Positions 1-7,887 of a stretch of 31,674 bases of DNA are shown piece after piece. The DNA is from an uncultured Lachnospiraceae bacterium (GTDB lineage Bacteria > Bacillota > Clostridia > Lachnospirales > Lachnospiraceae). Position numbers and translations under genes: made by a program. The stretch is from positions 1-31,674 of the forward strand of contig CAKRPI010000012.1 in assembly GCA_934376945.1 (NCBI GenBank), in the 5' to 3' direction. The notes beneath the pieces are model-generated. The model had not been told where the DNA came from and did no database searches. It saw only the letters and a program-made list of their open reading frames with translations. The stretch's first letter is position 1. Each line of letters begins with the position of its first letter.

Positions 1-2
1 CG

Positions 3-134
3 TACAATAAAAGTCTCGTTCCATTTCTACGAAGTGTACTATCCGGTTATCTGCACGACTTATCTGATATATCGCTCAACAACGTGATGACGAACAGTAC
101 AACACCGGGCAAACCGATGCGAACTACTCCCTAA
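3..134 (+). other. Open frame running in from the left edge, unidentified
   Basis: This frame is open from the window edge to a TAA at 132-134 and would encode the last 43 residues of a longer protein. It has no start codon inside the window. I do not recognise the peptide, and the region from here to 299 is AT-rich. It may be the tail of a gene, a decayed fragment or chance. Confidence 0.15.
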
Positions 135-299
135 TATCAAGTTCATCCTAATATATATATTTCTGATATGTCAAATTATTTTATTAATCTTTTTGCATCC
201 GACAGACACAATTTTGGACTATTATGACCTTCTTGAAAGTGGAACAGTATCCAGCTCTGAGTATAACGGATATACCGTAGACAAAATTTTAAGGCCGTC
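135..299. other. AT-rich intergenic stretch downstream of the response regulator gene
   Basis: This stretch follows the 3' end of the minus-strand regulator gene. It contains alternating TA runs and no hairpin followed by a T-run that would serve as a terminator. A plus-strand frame is open from 94 to 347 and reads plausibly near its end, but it has no start signal and runs into the regulator gene. Its composition is clearly more AT-rich than the regulator gene next to it. I see no definable element. Confidence 0.4.
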
Positions 300-1040
300 T
301 CACGTCCTTTGCCGGAAGGCGCTCGGTGAAATCCCGTAGTAGTTGCGGAACGCCTTGCTGAAGTAGTTGTTGTCCGTGTAGCCAATGCGCTGCGCGATGT
401 CCTGGACCTTGATGTCGGGGTCGAGGAGGAGTTCTTTGGCGCGTTCCATGCGGATCTGCAGGACGTATTCGTAGATACCGCAGCCATAGCGAGATTTGAA
501 CTGCTTGGAGAGATATTCGCGGGAGAAAAAGTAGCGGTCGGCGAACATCGAGATTTTGATGTTTTCTGTATAATTTTTGTCGATGTAATCGTGGATAATA
601 TCGATCACAGCATCGGAATCCGGAGGCGCGCTGCAGCGGTTCTGCGGCAGCGGAGCAAAGGACGGATCGATGGACTGTATGGCATGCAGGATTGCCTGAT
701 TTAAGTCCTCCTCAATGATCGGCTTTAGGAGGTAATCGATGGCGCCGCAGCGGATGGCCTGCTGTGCATAGGAAAATTCGTCGTAGCCGCTGATCACGAT
801 AAAACGAGTGTCCGGGAATTCTGCGGCGGCCTGCTGCAGAAACTGGGAGCCGTTCATGACCGGCATATTCATGTCGACAAAGGCGAGGTTCGGGTGCAGC
901 TCGCGCATCGTGCGGATCGCCTCTTTTCCGTTGGCTGCCATGACGGGAGGCTCCTCGATCTGAAAGGTGGACCAGTGGCCGAGTTTGCTGACGGCGATGC
1001 GAACCGGTTTTTCGTCGTCGATAATGATTGCGCGGTACAT
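300..1040 (-). CDS. AraC-family response regulator (YesN type)
   Basis: Cytoplasmic two-component response regulator of 246 residues that should activate transcription when phosphorylated by the adjacent kinase. The receiver domain covers about residues 1-120, with the acidic pair Asp8/Asp9, phospho-acceptor Asp56 (VDMNMP), Ser84 and Lys106 (LLKP). The C-terminal 100 residues form an AraC-type double helix-turn-helix, ending in the family signature around GYTDNNYFSKAFRNYYG. I chose the ATG at 1038-1040 because AAAAGGAGG lies just upstream (1050-1058). A longer start at 1064 would have to read through that site. The gene lies 60 bases after the kinase gene on the same strand, so they form an operon. 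YesN-type regulators usually control carbohydrate uptake genes, and the divergent sugar ABC transporter is the obvious target (inference). Confidence 0.93.
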   Translation of the reverse strand: MYRAIIIDDEKPVRIAVSKLGHWSTFQIEEPPVMAANGKEAIRTMRELHPNLAFVDMNMPVMNGSQFLQQAAAEFPDTRFIVISGYDEFSYAQQAIRCGAIDYLLKPIIEEDLNQAILHAIQSIDPSFAPLPQNRCSAPPDSDAVIDIIHDYIDKNYTENIKISMFADRYFFSREYLSKQFKSRYGCGIYEYVLQIRMERAKELLLDPDIKVQDIAQRIGYTDNNYFSKAFRNYYGISPSAFRQRT

Positions 1041-1100
1041 ATAAAAATTCCTCCTTTTGGACAATTATGGTTATGAAATCTTATAAAGCCAAATTTTTTG

Positions 1101-2915
1101 TTAAGCAGTAGCGCTTCCGTGCGGCAGCTCTGTCAGCACCGTCGTGGCCGGAAGAAGCAACGTCACGGAAGTCCCCTGATGGGGCGAGCTTTCAATCTCA
1201 AGCGAAGCCTTTCCCTGATAGAGGATCTGCAGGCGGCTGTAGAGGTTGGCGAGGCCGATCTTTCCGATGTGGCCGGGCGTGAGATAATTTTGAAACTCCG
1301 ATTTCAGCTCCTGCAGATGCGGCGCATCAATGCCGCAGCCGTCGTCTGTGACCTGAATCTGTAGAAGATCGTCTTTGCGTGACGCATGGATATGGATGGA
1401 GATGGCTTCTGTTGTATCATCAAAGCCATGCAGAATTGAATTTTCGACGAGGGTCTGAATGCTGATCTTCGGAATCAGAAAATTATGATATTCCTCTGAA
1501 ATTTCAATCCTGACATTCAGCCGTTCTTCAAAACGCATCTTCTGCAGCATAATGTAATTGTTCACATAGACAATTTCGTCTTTTAAGCGCACGGGATCTC
1601 CGCCCTTGATTGAGTAGCGCAGGTTTGCGGCAAGAGAGGCGAGCATGCGGTTAATCTGCGGCTGATCGTTCAAAAGTGCCTCGGTGCCGATCGCCTGTAG
1701 CGTATTGTAGAGAAAGTGCGGGTTGAGCTGGGCTTCAAGCGCAGCGAGACGGGCGGTCTTTTCGTTGATTTCAGAGACATAATTCTGATTGATCAGCTCA
1801 TCGATGTGACTGACCATCTCATTGAAACTGCGGGAGAGTGCGATCAGCTCGCGGCTTCCGCCATTTTCTTCGATCGGGGAAAAGTTGCCGTTTCCAACCT
1901 CTTTCATGCGGCGGCTGAATGCGGTCAGCGGGGCGGTCGTCAGGCGTACGATCAGGAAGGTTGCAAATGCAGCGAGCAGCCAGGTGATCATACCGAGCAG
2001 CAGACTCGTTTTTAAAATAAAGGAAATTTGAGTATTGATCAGCTGCATTGGACAAAATGAAACGAGCTGCATACCGAAGCGGTCATCAAAACAGGAAATC
2101 AGAAGCCATTTTTTTCCATCGATATCAATGGAGGAAGACCTGGAAGCTGTGGCCTGATTTATTTTTTCCAGAGTATCTGAATCAGCATTTTTCAGTAAGT
2201 CCGCCCCAGAGAAAAGCAGTTGGCCATCGCGGTTGAGAATACAGAGAAATTCGCCGTTTGCGGCATGGCTCTGATTGAGATTGGAAGCGAAGGAAAGGTC
2301 GATCTCAAGGCGGATAACGGCAGCAGGCTGTTTGTTTTTAATACGGATGATAGACTGATAATAATCGAAAAATCCGTTTTCCTGTGAAGACGGAAGGATC
2401 GCATGAAAGTACCGTCCACCGGAACTTTTGGTGATGGCTTCTTCCGGAAAAGAAGTTCCGTCAGAAAGTCTTCGGAAGTGCTGCACTTGTCCGCTGCGGC
2501 CATAAATACTTCCGTCAAAGAGGCGGCAGATCTGGTAGCCATTTAAATCACTGCGTGAGAAGAAGTAAGTACGCATCTGATTTAAAATGTAGGTTTCATC
2601 TGTAGCTGCTATGGGATCTTTTCCAGATAAAATACGGGAAAAGTCACTGTCATAAAGTGGCTGCAGACAGAAAGAGGTAAGCTCTTTTATGTACTGATCC
2701 AGATTTTGCAGTTCCAGATCGAGCAGACGGCCGGAGGTGGAAATCTGACGATCGATGATGCTGCGCCGATTGTTCTGATAGTCGCGGACAAGAATAAAGG
2801 AAAGCAGTGCGGTAGTCACAAAGGTGAGCATAACAACAAGCTGTGCCCAAAGTGGCATGCGGTTTCGGATATGAGAAAATTTATGGATCTGTCTGTTGGG
2901 GTACTGGTGCTTCAT
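1101..2915 (-). CDS. Sensor histidine kinase, YesM/LytS type (His_kinase family)
   Basis: Membrane sensor kinase of 604 residues. A first membrane segment lies at about residues 20-43, followed by an extracytoplasmic sensor region of about 250 residues, a second membrane segment at about 299-323 and a HAMP linker (324-376). The His_kinase domain has the phospho-accepting His400 in the motif QLNPHFLYN. The ATPase domain shows the N box (ENSILHG, 491-497), G1 box (DDGCGI, 524-529) and a glycine box at 551-558. The start has a good ribosome site (AAGGAAGG) and an extended -10 promoter about 60 bases upstream. The gene is first in an operon with the AraC-type regulator. The ligand cannot be read from sequence, but its place opposite a sugar ABC importer suggests an oligosaccharide or sugar signal outside the cell. 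Confidence 0.93.
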   Translation of the reverse strand: MKHQYPNRQIHKFSHIRNRMPLWAQLVVMLTFVTTALLSFILVRDYQNNRRSIIDRQISTSGRLLDLELQNLDQYIKELTSFCLQPLYDSDFSRILSGKDPIAATDETYILNQMRTYFFSRSDLNGYQICRLFDGSIYGRSGQVQHFRRLSDGTSFPEEAITKSSGGRYFHAILPSSQENGFFDYYQSIIRIKNKQPAAVIRLEIDLSFASNLNQSHAANGEFLCILNRDGQLLFSGADLLKNADSDTLEKINQATASRSSSIDIDGKKWLLISCFDDRFGMQLVSFCPMQLINTQISFILKTSLLLGMITWLLAAFATFLIVRLTTAPLTAFSRRMKEVGNGNFSPIEENGGSRELIALSRSFNEMVSHIDELINQNYVSEINEKTARLAALEAQLNPHFLYNTLQAIGTEALLNDQPQINRMLASLAANLRYSIKGGDPVRLKDEIVYVNNYIMLQKMRFEERLNVRIEISEEYHNFLIPKISIQTLVENSILHGFDDTTEAISIHIHASRKDDLLQIQVTDDGCGIDAPHLQELKSEFQNYLTPGHIGKIGLANLYSRLQILYQGKASLEIESSPHQGTSVTLLLPATTVLTELPHGSATA

Positions 2916-2977
2916 AGACGGGACCTTCCTTTCTGATGCAGAAAAGTCAGCATATTTTTTTACTTTATCGATTTCTT

Positions 2978-2986
2978 ATTATAACA
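2978..2986 (-). promoter_or_regulatory. Extended -10 promoter for the kinase/regulator operon
   Basis: On the minus strand the sequence reads TGTTATAAT, a consensus -10 with the TG extension, about 63 bases before the kinase start. The -35 region is poor, which is common for extended -10 promoters. Confidence 0.6.
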
Positions 2987-3028
2987 CATGGATGAAATGA
3001 CGAAAAGACGAGGATATAAAATAAAAGT

Positions 3029-3067
3029 TTTGTTCATTATTTTCCTGCTTTTCGTTCACAAATTTCC
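3029..3067 (+). promoter_or_regulatory. Tandem direct repeat, candidate response-regulator binding site
   Basis: Two 17-base units, at 3029-3045 and 3051-3067, match at 13 of 17 positions with a 22-base offset, about two helical turns. The shared core is GTTCA followed by TTTCC. They end directly in front of the presumed -35 of the transporter promoter. AraC-type regulators commonly bind such direct repeats next to or overlapping the -35 box. That the neighbouring regulator binds here is inference. Confidence 0.5.
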
Positions 3068-3068
3068 A

Positions 3069-3097
3069 TTTTAATAAAAAGAGACGGAAGATATAAT
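3069..3097 (+). promoter_or_regulatory. Candidate promoter for the ABC transporter operon
   Basis: A perfect TATAAT at 3092-3097 has a weak -35 (TTTTAA, 3069-3074) at 17 bases spacing. A weak -35 directly downstream of a tandem repeat is what an activator-dependent promoter would look like. The predicted leader is then about 230 bases long. Confidence 0.5.
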
Positions 3098-3212
3098 AAA
3101 AATATAGAATTTAACATGCGAAATACACAGCTTTGAAGTGCCGAAGGAAGGATTGCAGCAAGACAGGAACGGATAGATAAAACGTTTTCGTATAGATCAG
3201 GCAGCGTATTCG

Positions 3213-3336
3213 TAAAGACAGGAAAAGACAGAAAAAAGAAGATAGAAAAGAAAGAGAGAAAAAAGATAAGACAGATAAAGATAAGACAGATAAGGAAGGG
3301 ACAGAAATAAGGCAGAGACAGAAGGGAGAGGATAGC
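3213..3336 (+). repeat. Purine-rich leader with a 15-bp tandem duplication
   Basis: About 120 bases before the first permease gene are almost entirely A and G on the plus strand. Within it, AGATAAGACAGATAA occurs twice head to tail at 3264-3278 and 3279-3293. The tract leads into the ribosome site GGGAGAGG and the GTG start. As RNA it would be largely unstructured. Confidence 0.7.
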
Positions 3337-4221
3337 GTGAAATCAAAGAGAAAGAGAAAAGAAGCGTTGGAAACCGTGATTTATACGCTTCCGGCAATCG
3401 TTCTGGTCACGATGATGATGTATATTCCATTTGTAATGAGTGGGTATTATTCGCTGACAAAATGGAATGGTATTGCAAAGGATGCAGAATTTATCGGATT
3501 GGAAAATTTCCGGACGATTTTTCTGGAGAGCAGCGAGTTTAAGGATGCATTGCTTTTTACCGGAAAATATACCGTGTTATTTATGGTATTTTCCAATGTA
3601 TTTGCGCTGGCACTTGCGGTATGTCTGACGAAGAAGCTGAAGATTGCGAATGTGCTCCGGGGAGTATTTTTTATTCCATATATCATGAGTATGACAATCG
3701 TCGGTTTTATCTGGAAATTCATTTTTACACAGGGATTTGCAAAGCTTTATGATATCACGGGCTGGGGTGTGTGGAATTTAAGCTGGCTTGGAGATCCGAA
3801 GATCGCATTTTTCTCTGTTGTGATGGTTGGTATCTGGCAGTCGCTCGGATTTTATATTGTTCTTTATATTGCCGGTTTGCAGGCACTTCCGACGGATGTG
3901 CTGGAGGCGGCAGTCGTAGACGGCGCATCGAACCGGCAGCGATTCTTTAAGGTGACGCTTCCTCTGCTCGGACCGTCGATCACGACCTGTGTGTTCATGT
4001 CGCTGACAAACGGACTGAAGGTATTTGATATCATTCTGGCGCTGACAAAGGGCGGACCTGGTGCATCGACTTACAGTGTAACACTTCAGATTTATAAGGA
4101 AGCATTCCAGAATAATCATTATGGACTTGGATCTGCGGAATCGATCATATACTTCCTGGTAGTGCTTGTCGTGACACAGTTTGTACTTAAGCTGTTCAGC
4201 AGCAGGGAGGTGGAGCTATGA
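3337..4221 (+). CDS. Carbohydrate ABC transporter permease (MalF/UgpA type)
   Basis: Integral membrane permease of 294 residues, the usual length for the sugar-type inner-membrane subunit (COG1175-like). Six membrane segments are visible, the first at about residues 13-35. The cytoplasmic EAA loop that docks the ATPase starts at residue 190 (EAAVVDGASNRQRFF). The start is a GTG preceded by GGGAGAGG. The stop overlaps the ATG of the next permease gene by four bases (ATGA), so the two are translationally coupled and should form a heterodimeric channel. No ATPase gene follows, so the ATP-hydrolysing subunit must be supplied from elsewhere, as with MsmK/MsmX-type shared ATPases (family knowledge). 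Substrate is not identifiable beyond a sugar or sugar derivative. Confidence 0.93.
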   Translation: MKSKRKRKEALETVIYTLPAIVLVTMMMYIPFVMSGYYSLTKWNGIAKDAEFIGLENFRTIFLESSEFKDALLFTGKYTVLFMVFSNVFALALAVCLTKKLKIANVLRGVFFIPYIMSMTIVGFIWKFIFTQGFAKLYDITGWGVWNLSWLGDPKIAFFSVVMVGIWQSLGFYIVLYIAGLQALPTDVLEAAVVDGASNRQRFFKVTLPLLGPSITTCVFMSLTNGLKVFDIILALTKGGPGASTYSVTLQIYKEAFQNNHYGLGSAESIIYFLVVLVVTQFVLKLFSSREVEL

Positions 4222-5060
4222 CCGGGATTCAGACAAAAAGGCGCATAAAACGTATCATTTTTGTGATCGTGCTTCTGATGGTGGCTGCGGTATACATTTA
4301 TCCGGTGTATCTGATGTATATGAATTCATTTAAGCCATTTGGAGAGATCGTGAAGGATGCGATTGCACTTCCGTCTCATGCGGAGCTGGAAAATTATACG
4401 TACGTAATCAATAAGATCGACTATTTCCGTCTGTTTGGAAATAACGTACTGATCACCGTGACTGGTATTGCAGGCATTGTGGTGTTCAGTTCAGCAGCAG
4501 CCTACATGCTGGACCGAAGAAGATCAAGGTACACGAAGCTGGCGCATTTCCTGATCATCACACCGATGCTGATTCCGTTTCAGACGATCATGATCACACT
4601 GCTTAAGGCAATGAACGTGATTCATCTTTCAGGCAGCAGACTGGGACTCGGTATTCAATACTGGGGCTTTGGCATTCCGATGGCAACGTTTATTTTTTAT
4701 AACTTTATGAAGACAATTCCTCGTGAGTTGGATGAAAGTGCGAAGATTGACGGCGCGTCGACGACCCGTACATTTATATCTGTTATTTTTCCTTTGTTAA
4801 AGTCAGTTACAGTGACGGTTATCGTGCTTGATGTCATGTGGATCTGGAACGACTTTCTGCTTCCGCTTCTGATGGTCAACAGCAGCAACAAGACGAAAAC
4901 GCTCGTGCTTGCAGCGTATACGTTTATTGGGCAGATGAATACAAAATGGCATTATGCAATGACTGCCATGGTGCTTGCAGTCACACCGTCCATTATTATT
5001 TTCGTCCTGCTTCAGAAATATATTGTTGAAGGTGTTGTGGCAGGAGCAGTGAAAGGATGA
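4218..5060 (+). CDS. Carbohydrate ABC transporter permease (MalG type)
   Basis: Second permease of the importer, 280 residues, COG0395-like. The N-terminal membrane segment lies at about residues 12-34 and is followed by five more. The EAA loop begins at residue 172 (DESAKIDGASTTRTF). It overlaps the upstream permease gene by four bases and is followed by the solute-binding protein gene after 226 bases. The stop codon lies in a 12-bp palindrome, TGAGCATGCTCA (5058-5069), too short and lacking a T-run to be a terminator. Confidence 0.93.
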   Translation: MTGIQTKRRIKRIIFVIVLLMVAAVYIYPVYLMYMNSFKPFGEIVKDAIALPSHAELENYTYVINKIDYFRLFGNNVLITVTGIAGIVVFSSAAAYMLDRRRSRYTKLAHFLIITPMLIPFQTIMITLLKAMNVIHLSGSRLGLGIQYWGFGIPMATFIFYNFMKTIPRELDESAKIDGASTTRTFISVIFPLLKSVTVTVIVLDVMWIWNDFLLPLLMVNSSNKTKTLVLAAYTFIGQMNTKWHYAMTAMVLAVTPSIIIFVLLQKYIVEGVVAGAVKG

Positions 5061-5069
5061 GCATGCTCA

Positions 5070-5165
5070 AAACGCAGGAAGTAGAAGTGGCAAAAAGCAA
5101 AAAAAGCAGAAAGCAGCAAGAAGCAGAAAACAGAAGTGGCAAAAAAGCAGAAAGAAGCAGCAAAA
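5070..5165 (+). repeat. Purine-rich, internally repeated spacer before the binding-protein gene
   Basis: This tract is nearly free of pyrimidines and built from AAGCAG-like words. A block starting AGAAGTGGCAAAAA occurs twice (about 5081 and 5131), so it looks like a tandem duplication that has drifted. It lies between the second permease and the binding-protein gene and resembles the leader at 3213-3336. Confidence 0.6.
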
Positions 5166-5286
5166 TGTTGTGTCGGATAATCTGATACAGACAAAAACGG
5201 AAATAAGGCAGTATCCATACTGCTGAAATAAAGCAAAGTGAAAACTTATCTTATGTAAATCAAAAGGATCAAAAGGAGGAAAAAAC

Positions 5287-6558
5287 ATGAAAAGAAGATT
5301 ACTGAGCCTGATACTTGGAGCAGCAGTGGCAGCAAGTGCATTCGGAACGATGGGAATGGCGGCACTGGCAGATGAAAATGAGGTTTATATGTTTATCAGC
5401 CAGCCGGAGTACGCGGATGCGATCAATGAGCTGATCGAGGCATATAAGGAAGTGGCTCCGGATGTTACGATCAATTATGAGACCACACAGAATGATTACC
5501 CGACACTGCTTAAAGCAAAACTGAACTCAGGTGAGGTCCCGGATATCTTTTCTTCTACATCCGGAAAAGAAATCGACGTATACAAAGAGTGGTCGTATGA
5601 TCTGACCGGTCAGCCGCTGACAGAAACGATGCTTCCGTCCGTTGCAGCTGCAATGAAATCTCCGGAAGACGGAAAAGGTGTTTACGGTCTTGCAATCAAG
5701 GGAAATTATTTTGGAATCGTATACAATAAGGCGATCTTTGAGGAATGTGGCATTACTGAATTTCCAAAGACAACAGAAGAGCTGAAGGCAGCATGTGAAA
5801 AGATTTCTGAGGCAGGCTACAAGCCGTTTACAACAGGCTTCAGTGAGTGGTGGGTATTCAAGCATGTATGGCAGCATTTCCTTGCAGCAGCTGCAAGTGA
5901 TGCAGGTGTTGAGGTATCCGATCTTGTGGCATCCTTCGAAAAGGGAGAGGCAAAGGTAGCAGATTATCCGGCACTTTACAATAACTTCTTTGATTTCATT
6001 GATCTGGCGGTACAGTATGGTGATGACAAACCGCTTGAAACGGCACTTGAGAATGAACTGGCAGCATTCGGAAGCGGTGAAGCAGCAATGGTGCTTGGAC
6101 AGGGTGCATGGATCGAGGCAGATTCTCTTGCTATTGATCCGGATCTTCAGATTGGATTCAACGGTTATCCGGTAAGCGATAAGGCAGATCAGTGCAAGAT
6201 CATCTCCGGTTCGGATCAGGCACTTCATGTATACAATGAATCTGAAGCACTGCAGGCAACGCTTGATTTCGTAAACTGGTGGTATACCTCTGATTATGGC
6301 ATCAACTGGTTCACAGATGTGGCAGGTGTTGTTCCTCCGGTACAGACGGAAGGTGAGAGCAGCTTTGAGATCATTAAGCAGGGCAGCGAGCTTGAAGCAT
6401 CTGAGGGCAGCGCAGCACTTGGTATCTGCTACTCAACGGACAGCTGGCATCAGGTATTCGGAGAGCTGATCCAGTCCTATATTACAGGCAGCGCAGATAA
6501 GGACGCAACATGCGCGGCAATCGAAGAGCAGTGGGCAGCAATCGATGGAGCAGAATAA
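5287..6558 (+). CDS. Extracellular sugar-binding protein, family 1, without lipobox
   Basis: Solute-binding protein of 423 residues for the preceding permeases. Its signal peptide has a basic start (MKRR), a hydrophobic core (about 5-26) and a signal peptidase I-like site ALA/DE at about residue 28. The mature part begins like other family 1 sugar-binding proteins, with an early YMFISQPEYADAINELIEAY helix and later aromatic-rich patches such as EWWVFKHVWQHF. Gram-positive binding proteins are usually lipoproteins, but there is no cysteine near the cleavage site, so this one should be released or held in another way. AAAGGAGG before the ATG is a very strong ribosome site, fitting the excess of binding protein over permease. 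It is the last gene of the operon, whereas binding proteins usually come first. Confidence 0.9.
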   Translation: MKRRLLSLILGAAVAASAFGTMGMAALADENEVYMFISQPEYADAINELIEAYKEVAPDVTINYETTQNDYPTLLKAKLNSGEVPDIFSSTSGKEIDVYKEWSYDLTGQPLTETMLPSVAAAMKSPEDGKGVYGLAIKGNYFGIVYNKAIFEECGITEFPKTTEELKAACEKISEAGYKPFTTGFSEWWVFKHVWQHFLAAAASDAGVEVSDLVASFEKGEAKVADYPALYNNFFDFIDLAVQYGDDKPLETALENELAAFGSGEAAMVLGQGAWIEADSLAIDPDLQIGFNGYPVSDKADQCKIISGSDQALHVYNESEALQATLDFVNWWYTSDYGINWFTDVAGVVPPVQTEGESSFEIIKQGSELEASEGSAALGICYSTDSWHQVFGELIQSYITGSADKDATCAAIEEQWAAIDGAE

Positions 6559-6678
6559 GCGGTGCGAGCAGGAAAAACAGCCTGGGACAACGAAGAAAAT
6601 AGCGGCGGATAAAAGCTGCAGATAAAAGAAGAATAATAAAATAAGAAGATCTGATCAGATCGATCGGATTAAGAGAGG

Positions 6679-6713
6679 ACGCAGGCATTCCATAAAAGGG
6701 AGGCCTGCGTTTT
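6679..6713 (+). terminator. Intrinsic terminator after the ABC transporter operon
   Basis: The arms ACGCAGGC (6679-6686) and GCCTGCGT (6703-6710) pair perfectly, with a 16-base loop, and are followed by a short T-run. It lies 120 bases after the binding-protein stop codon. Confidence 0.65.
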
Positions 6714-6745
6714 GCAGCGAAGCGGATTGCGAATGCCCGCTTTAC
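6714..6745 (+). repeat. Dispersed short repeat B, copy 1
   Basis: GCAGC, GAAGC, TGCGAATG and CGCTTTAC occur here in the same order and nearly the same spacing as at 11915-11948. Neither copy codes for anything recognisable. Both lie in the intergenic region just after a terminator. Confidence 0.45.
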
Positions 6746-6893
6746 TCGTGGAAATTGCGGAAGCAGTGTGGAAGTATCATGGGAGCATTGCGGCAATATC
6801 GCAGGAGCATTATGGCAGTTTAGAAGAATTTCACAAATAGAATGAAAAAATCAGAGGAAACGGCAGGAGTTTTATGGTAATATAAAAGAGGAT

Positions 6894-6956
6894 GGCAGGA
6901 TTGTGGGAGTACGAAGTACGGAATAATCCGTAAGGCATCTCTTGACCTTAATATCA
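6894..6956 (+). repeat. Dispersed repeat A, copy 1 (hairpin-bearing)
   Basis: This copy matches 16303-16358 at 52 of 56 aligned positions and has a 7-base insertion, AAGTACG. It contains an exact hairpin, TACGGA-ATAA-TCCGTA, at 6917-6932. It ends about 100 bases upstream of the alarmone synthetase start codon. The rest of the 6559-7056 gap holds only the terminator, repeat B and a purine-rich tract. I found no convincing -35/-10 pair in it. Confidence 0.75.
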
Positions 6957-7056
6957 AAGAATACGGGAGAGAAACAGAGAAAAAATATAGAGAAAAGTAT
7001 AGAAAAAACCAGGGAAATGCAGTATCCCGTAAGTAATCCCCTGGTCGGAGGAAAAA

Positions 7057-7722
7057 GTGGAAGAGGAAACAAAAAATCTGGATGAATACAGCAAGTATGT
7101 CGGAATGCTGGAGACCGGAAAACGATATATGGCGATGATGAATAAATACCGCTGTGCAATTATGGAGGTAGAGACGAAGCTGAATGTCCTGAATACAGAA
7201 TTTTCGCTTCAGTATGACCGCAACCCGTTTGAATCGATCAAAAGCCGTCTGAAAAGTCCTGCAAGCATTATGGAAAAGCTTCGCCGCAGAGGACTTGTGA
7301 TCAATGAAGAAACACTGGAGAAGCAGATAGAAGAGAATTTGTTTGATGTGGCAGGAATCAGGGTTGTGTGCGCATTTCAGGAGGATATCTATGCACTTTC
7401 GGATCTGTTGGTGCATCAGGATGACATCAGACTGCTGCGCACGAAGGACTATATCAGAAATCCAAAGCCTAACGGCTATCGAAGCCTGCATCAGATTCTG
7501 GAAATTCCGGTGTTTTTAAAGGAAGGGAAGATATTTGTAAAAGTAGAGGTGCAGTTCCGGACGATCGCGATGGATTTCTGGGCGAGTGTTGATCATAAGC
7601 TGCGTTATAAGAAAAATGTGGTAAATGAGCAGGAAATCATGGAAAAGCTGCGTGTCTGTGCGGATTCCATTACAGCGATTGATGAAGAAATGCAGAAGAT
7701 CCGGAATATGATTGAGGCATAG
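7057..7722 (+). CDS. Small alarmone synthetase ((p)ppGpp synthetase, RelQ/YjbM type)
   Basis: Cytoplasmic GTP/GDP pyrophosphokinase of 221 residues that transfers pyrophosphate from ATP to make (p)ppGpp. It consists of only the RelA/SpoT synthetase domain: the conserved segments are IKSRLKSPASIMEKL (61-75), FDVAGIRVVC (96-105), NGYRSLH (139-145) and VEVQFRTIAMDFWASVDHKL (163-182). It has no HD hydrolase, TGS or ACT domain, so it is a stand-alone small synthetase. The start is a GTG with CGGAGGA upstream. It stands directly before gdpP. In other Firmicutes (p)ppGpp inhibits GdpP phosphodiesterases, so the pairing makes sense. A separate promoter for gdpP begins just after this gene. Confidence 0.92.
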   Translation: MEEETKNLDEYSKYVGMLETGKRYMAMMNKYRCAIMEVETKLNVLNTEFSLQYDRNPFESIKSRLKSPASIMEKLRRRGLVINEETLEKQIEENLFDVAGIRVVCAFQEDIYALSDLLVHQDDIRLLRTKDYIRNPKPNGYRSLHQILEIPVFLKEGKIFVKVEVQFRTIAMDFWASVDHKLRYKKNVVNEQEIMEKLRVCADSITAIDEEMQKIRNMIEA

Positions 7723-7729
7723 AAAGTAC

Positions 7730-7758
7730 TTTCCATCTGTATCTGGATATGGTAAAAT
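7730..7758 (+). promoter_or_regulatory. Promoter for gdpP-rplI-dnaB
   Basis: A -35 of TTTCCA (7730-7735) and an extended -10, TGG-TAAAAT (7750-7758), have 17 bases spacing. They sit immediately after the alarmone synthetase stop and give a leader of about 120 bases before gdpP. Confidence 0.6.
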
Positions 7759-7887
7759 GGACGACAATGAAAGGTCAGGCTGTGGTGAGAGGAAAATCAG
7801 AGACGGTTGTCTGTTTTATGCAGTTGAGAAAGTCAGTAAGGCTTCGGATGAATAAGCGGAGCATTTACGGGCGGGAAGGCAGAAGAT

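Noticed and set aside
5058..5069. Palindrome TGAGCATGCTCA at the end of the second permease gene
   Set aside because: The same 12-mer occurs inside gdpP (about 9139-9150) as ordinary codons, so it is probably chance. It has no T-run for a terminator.
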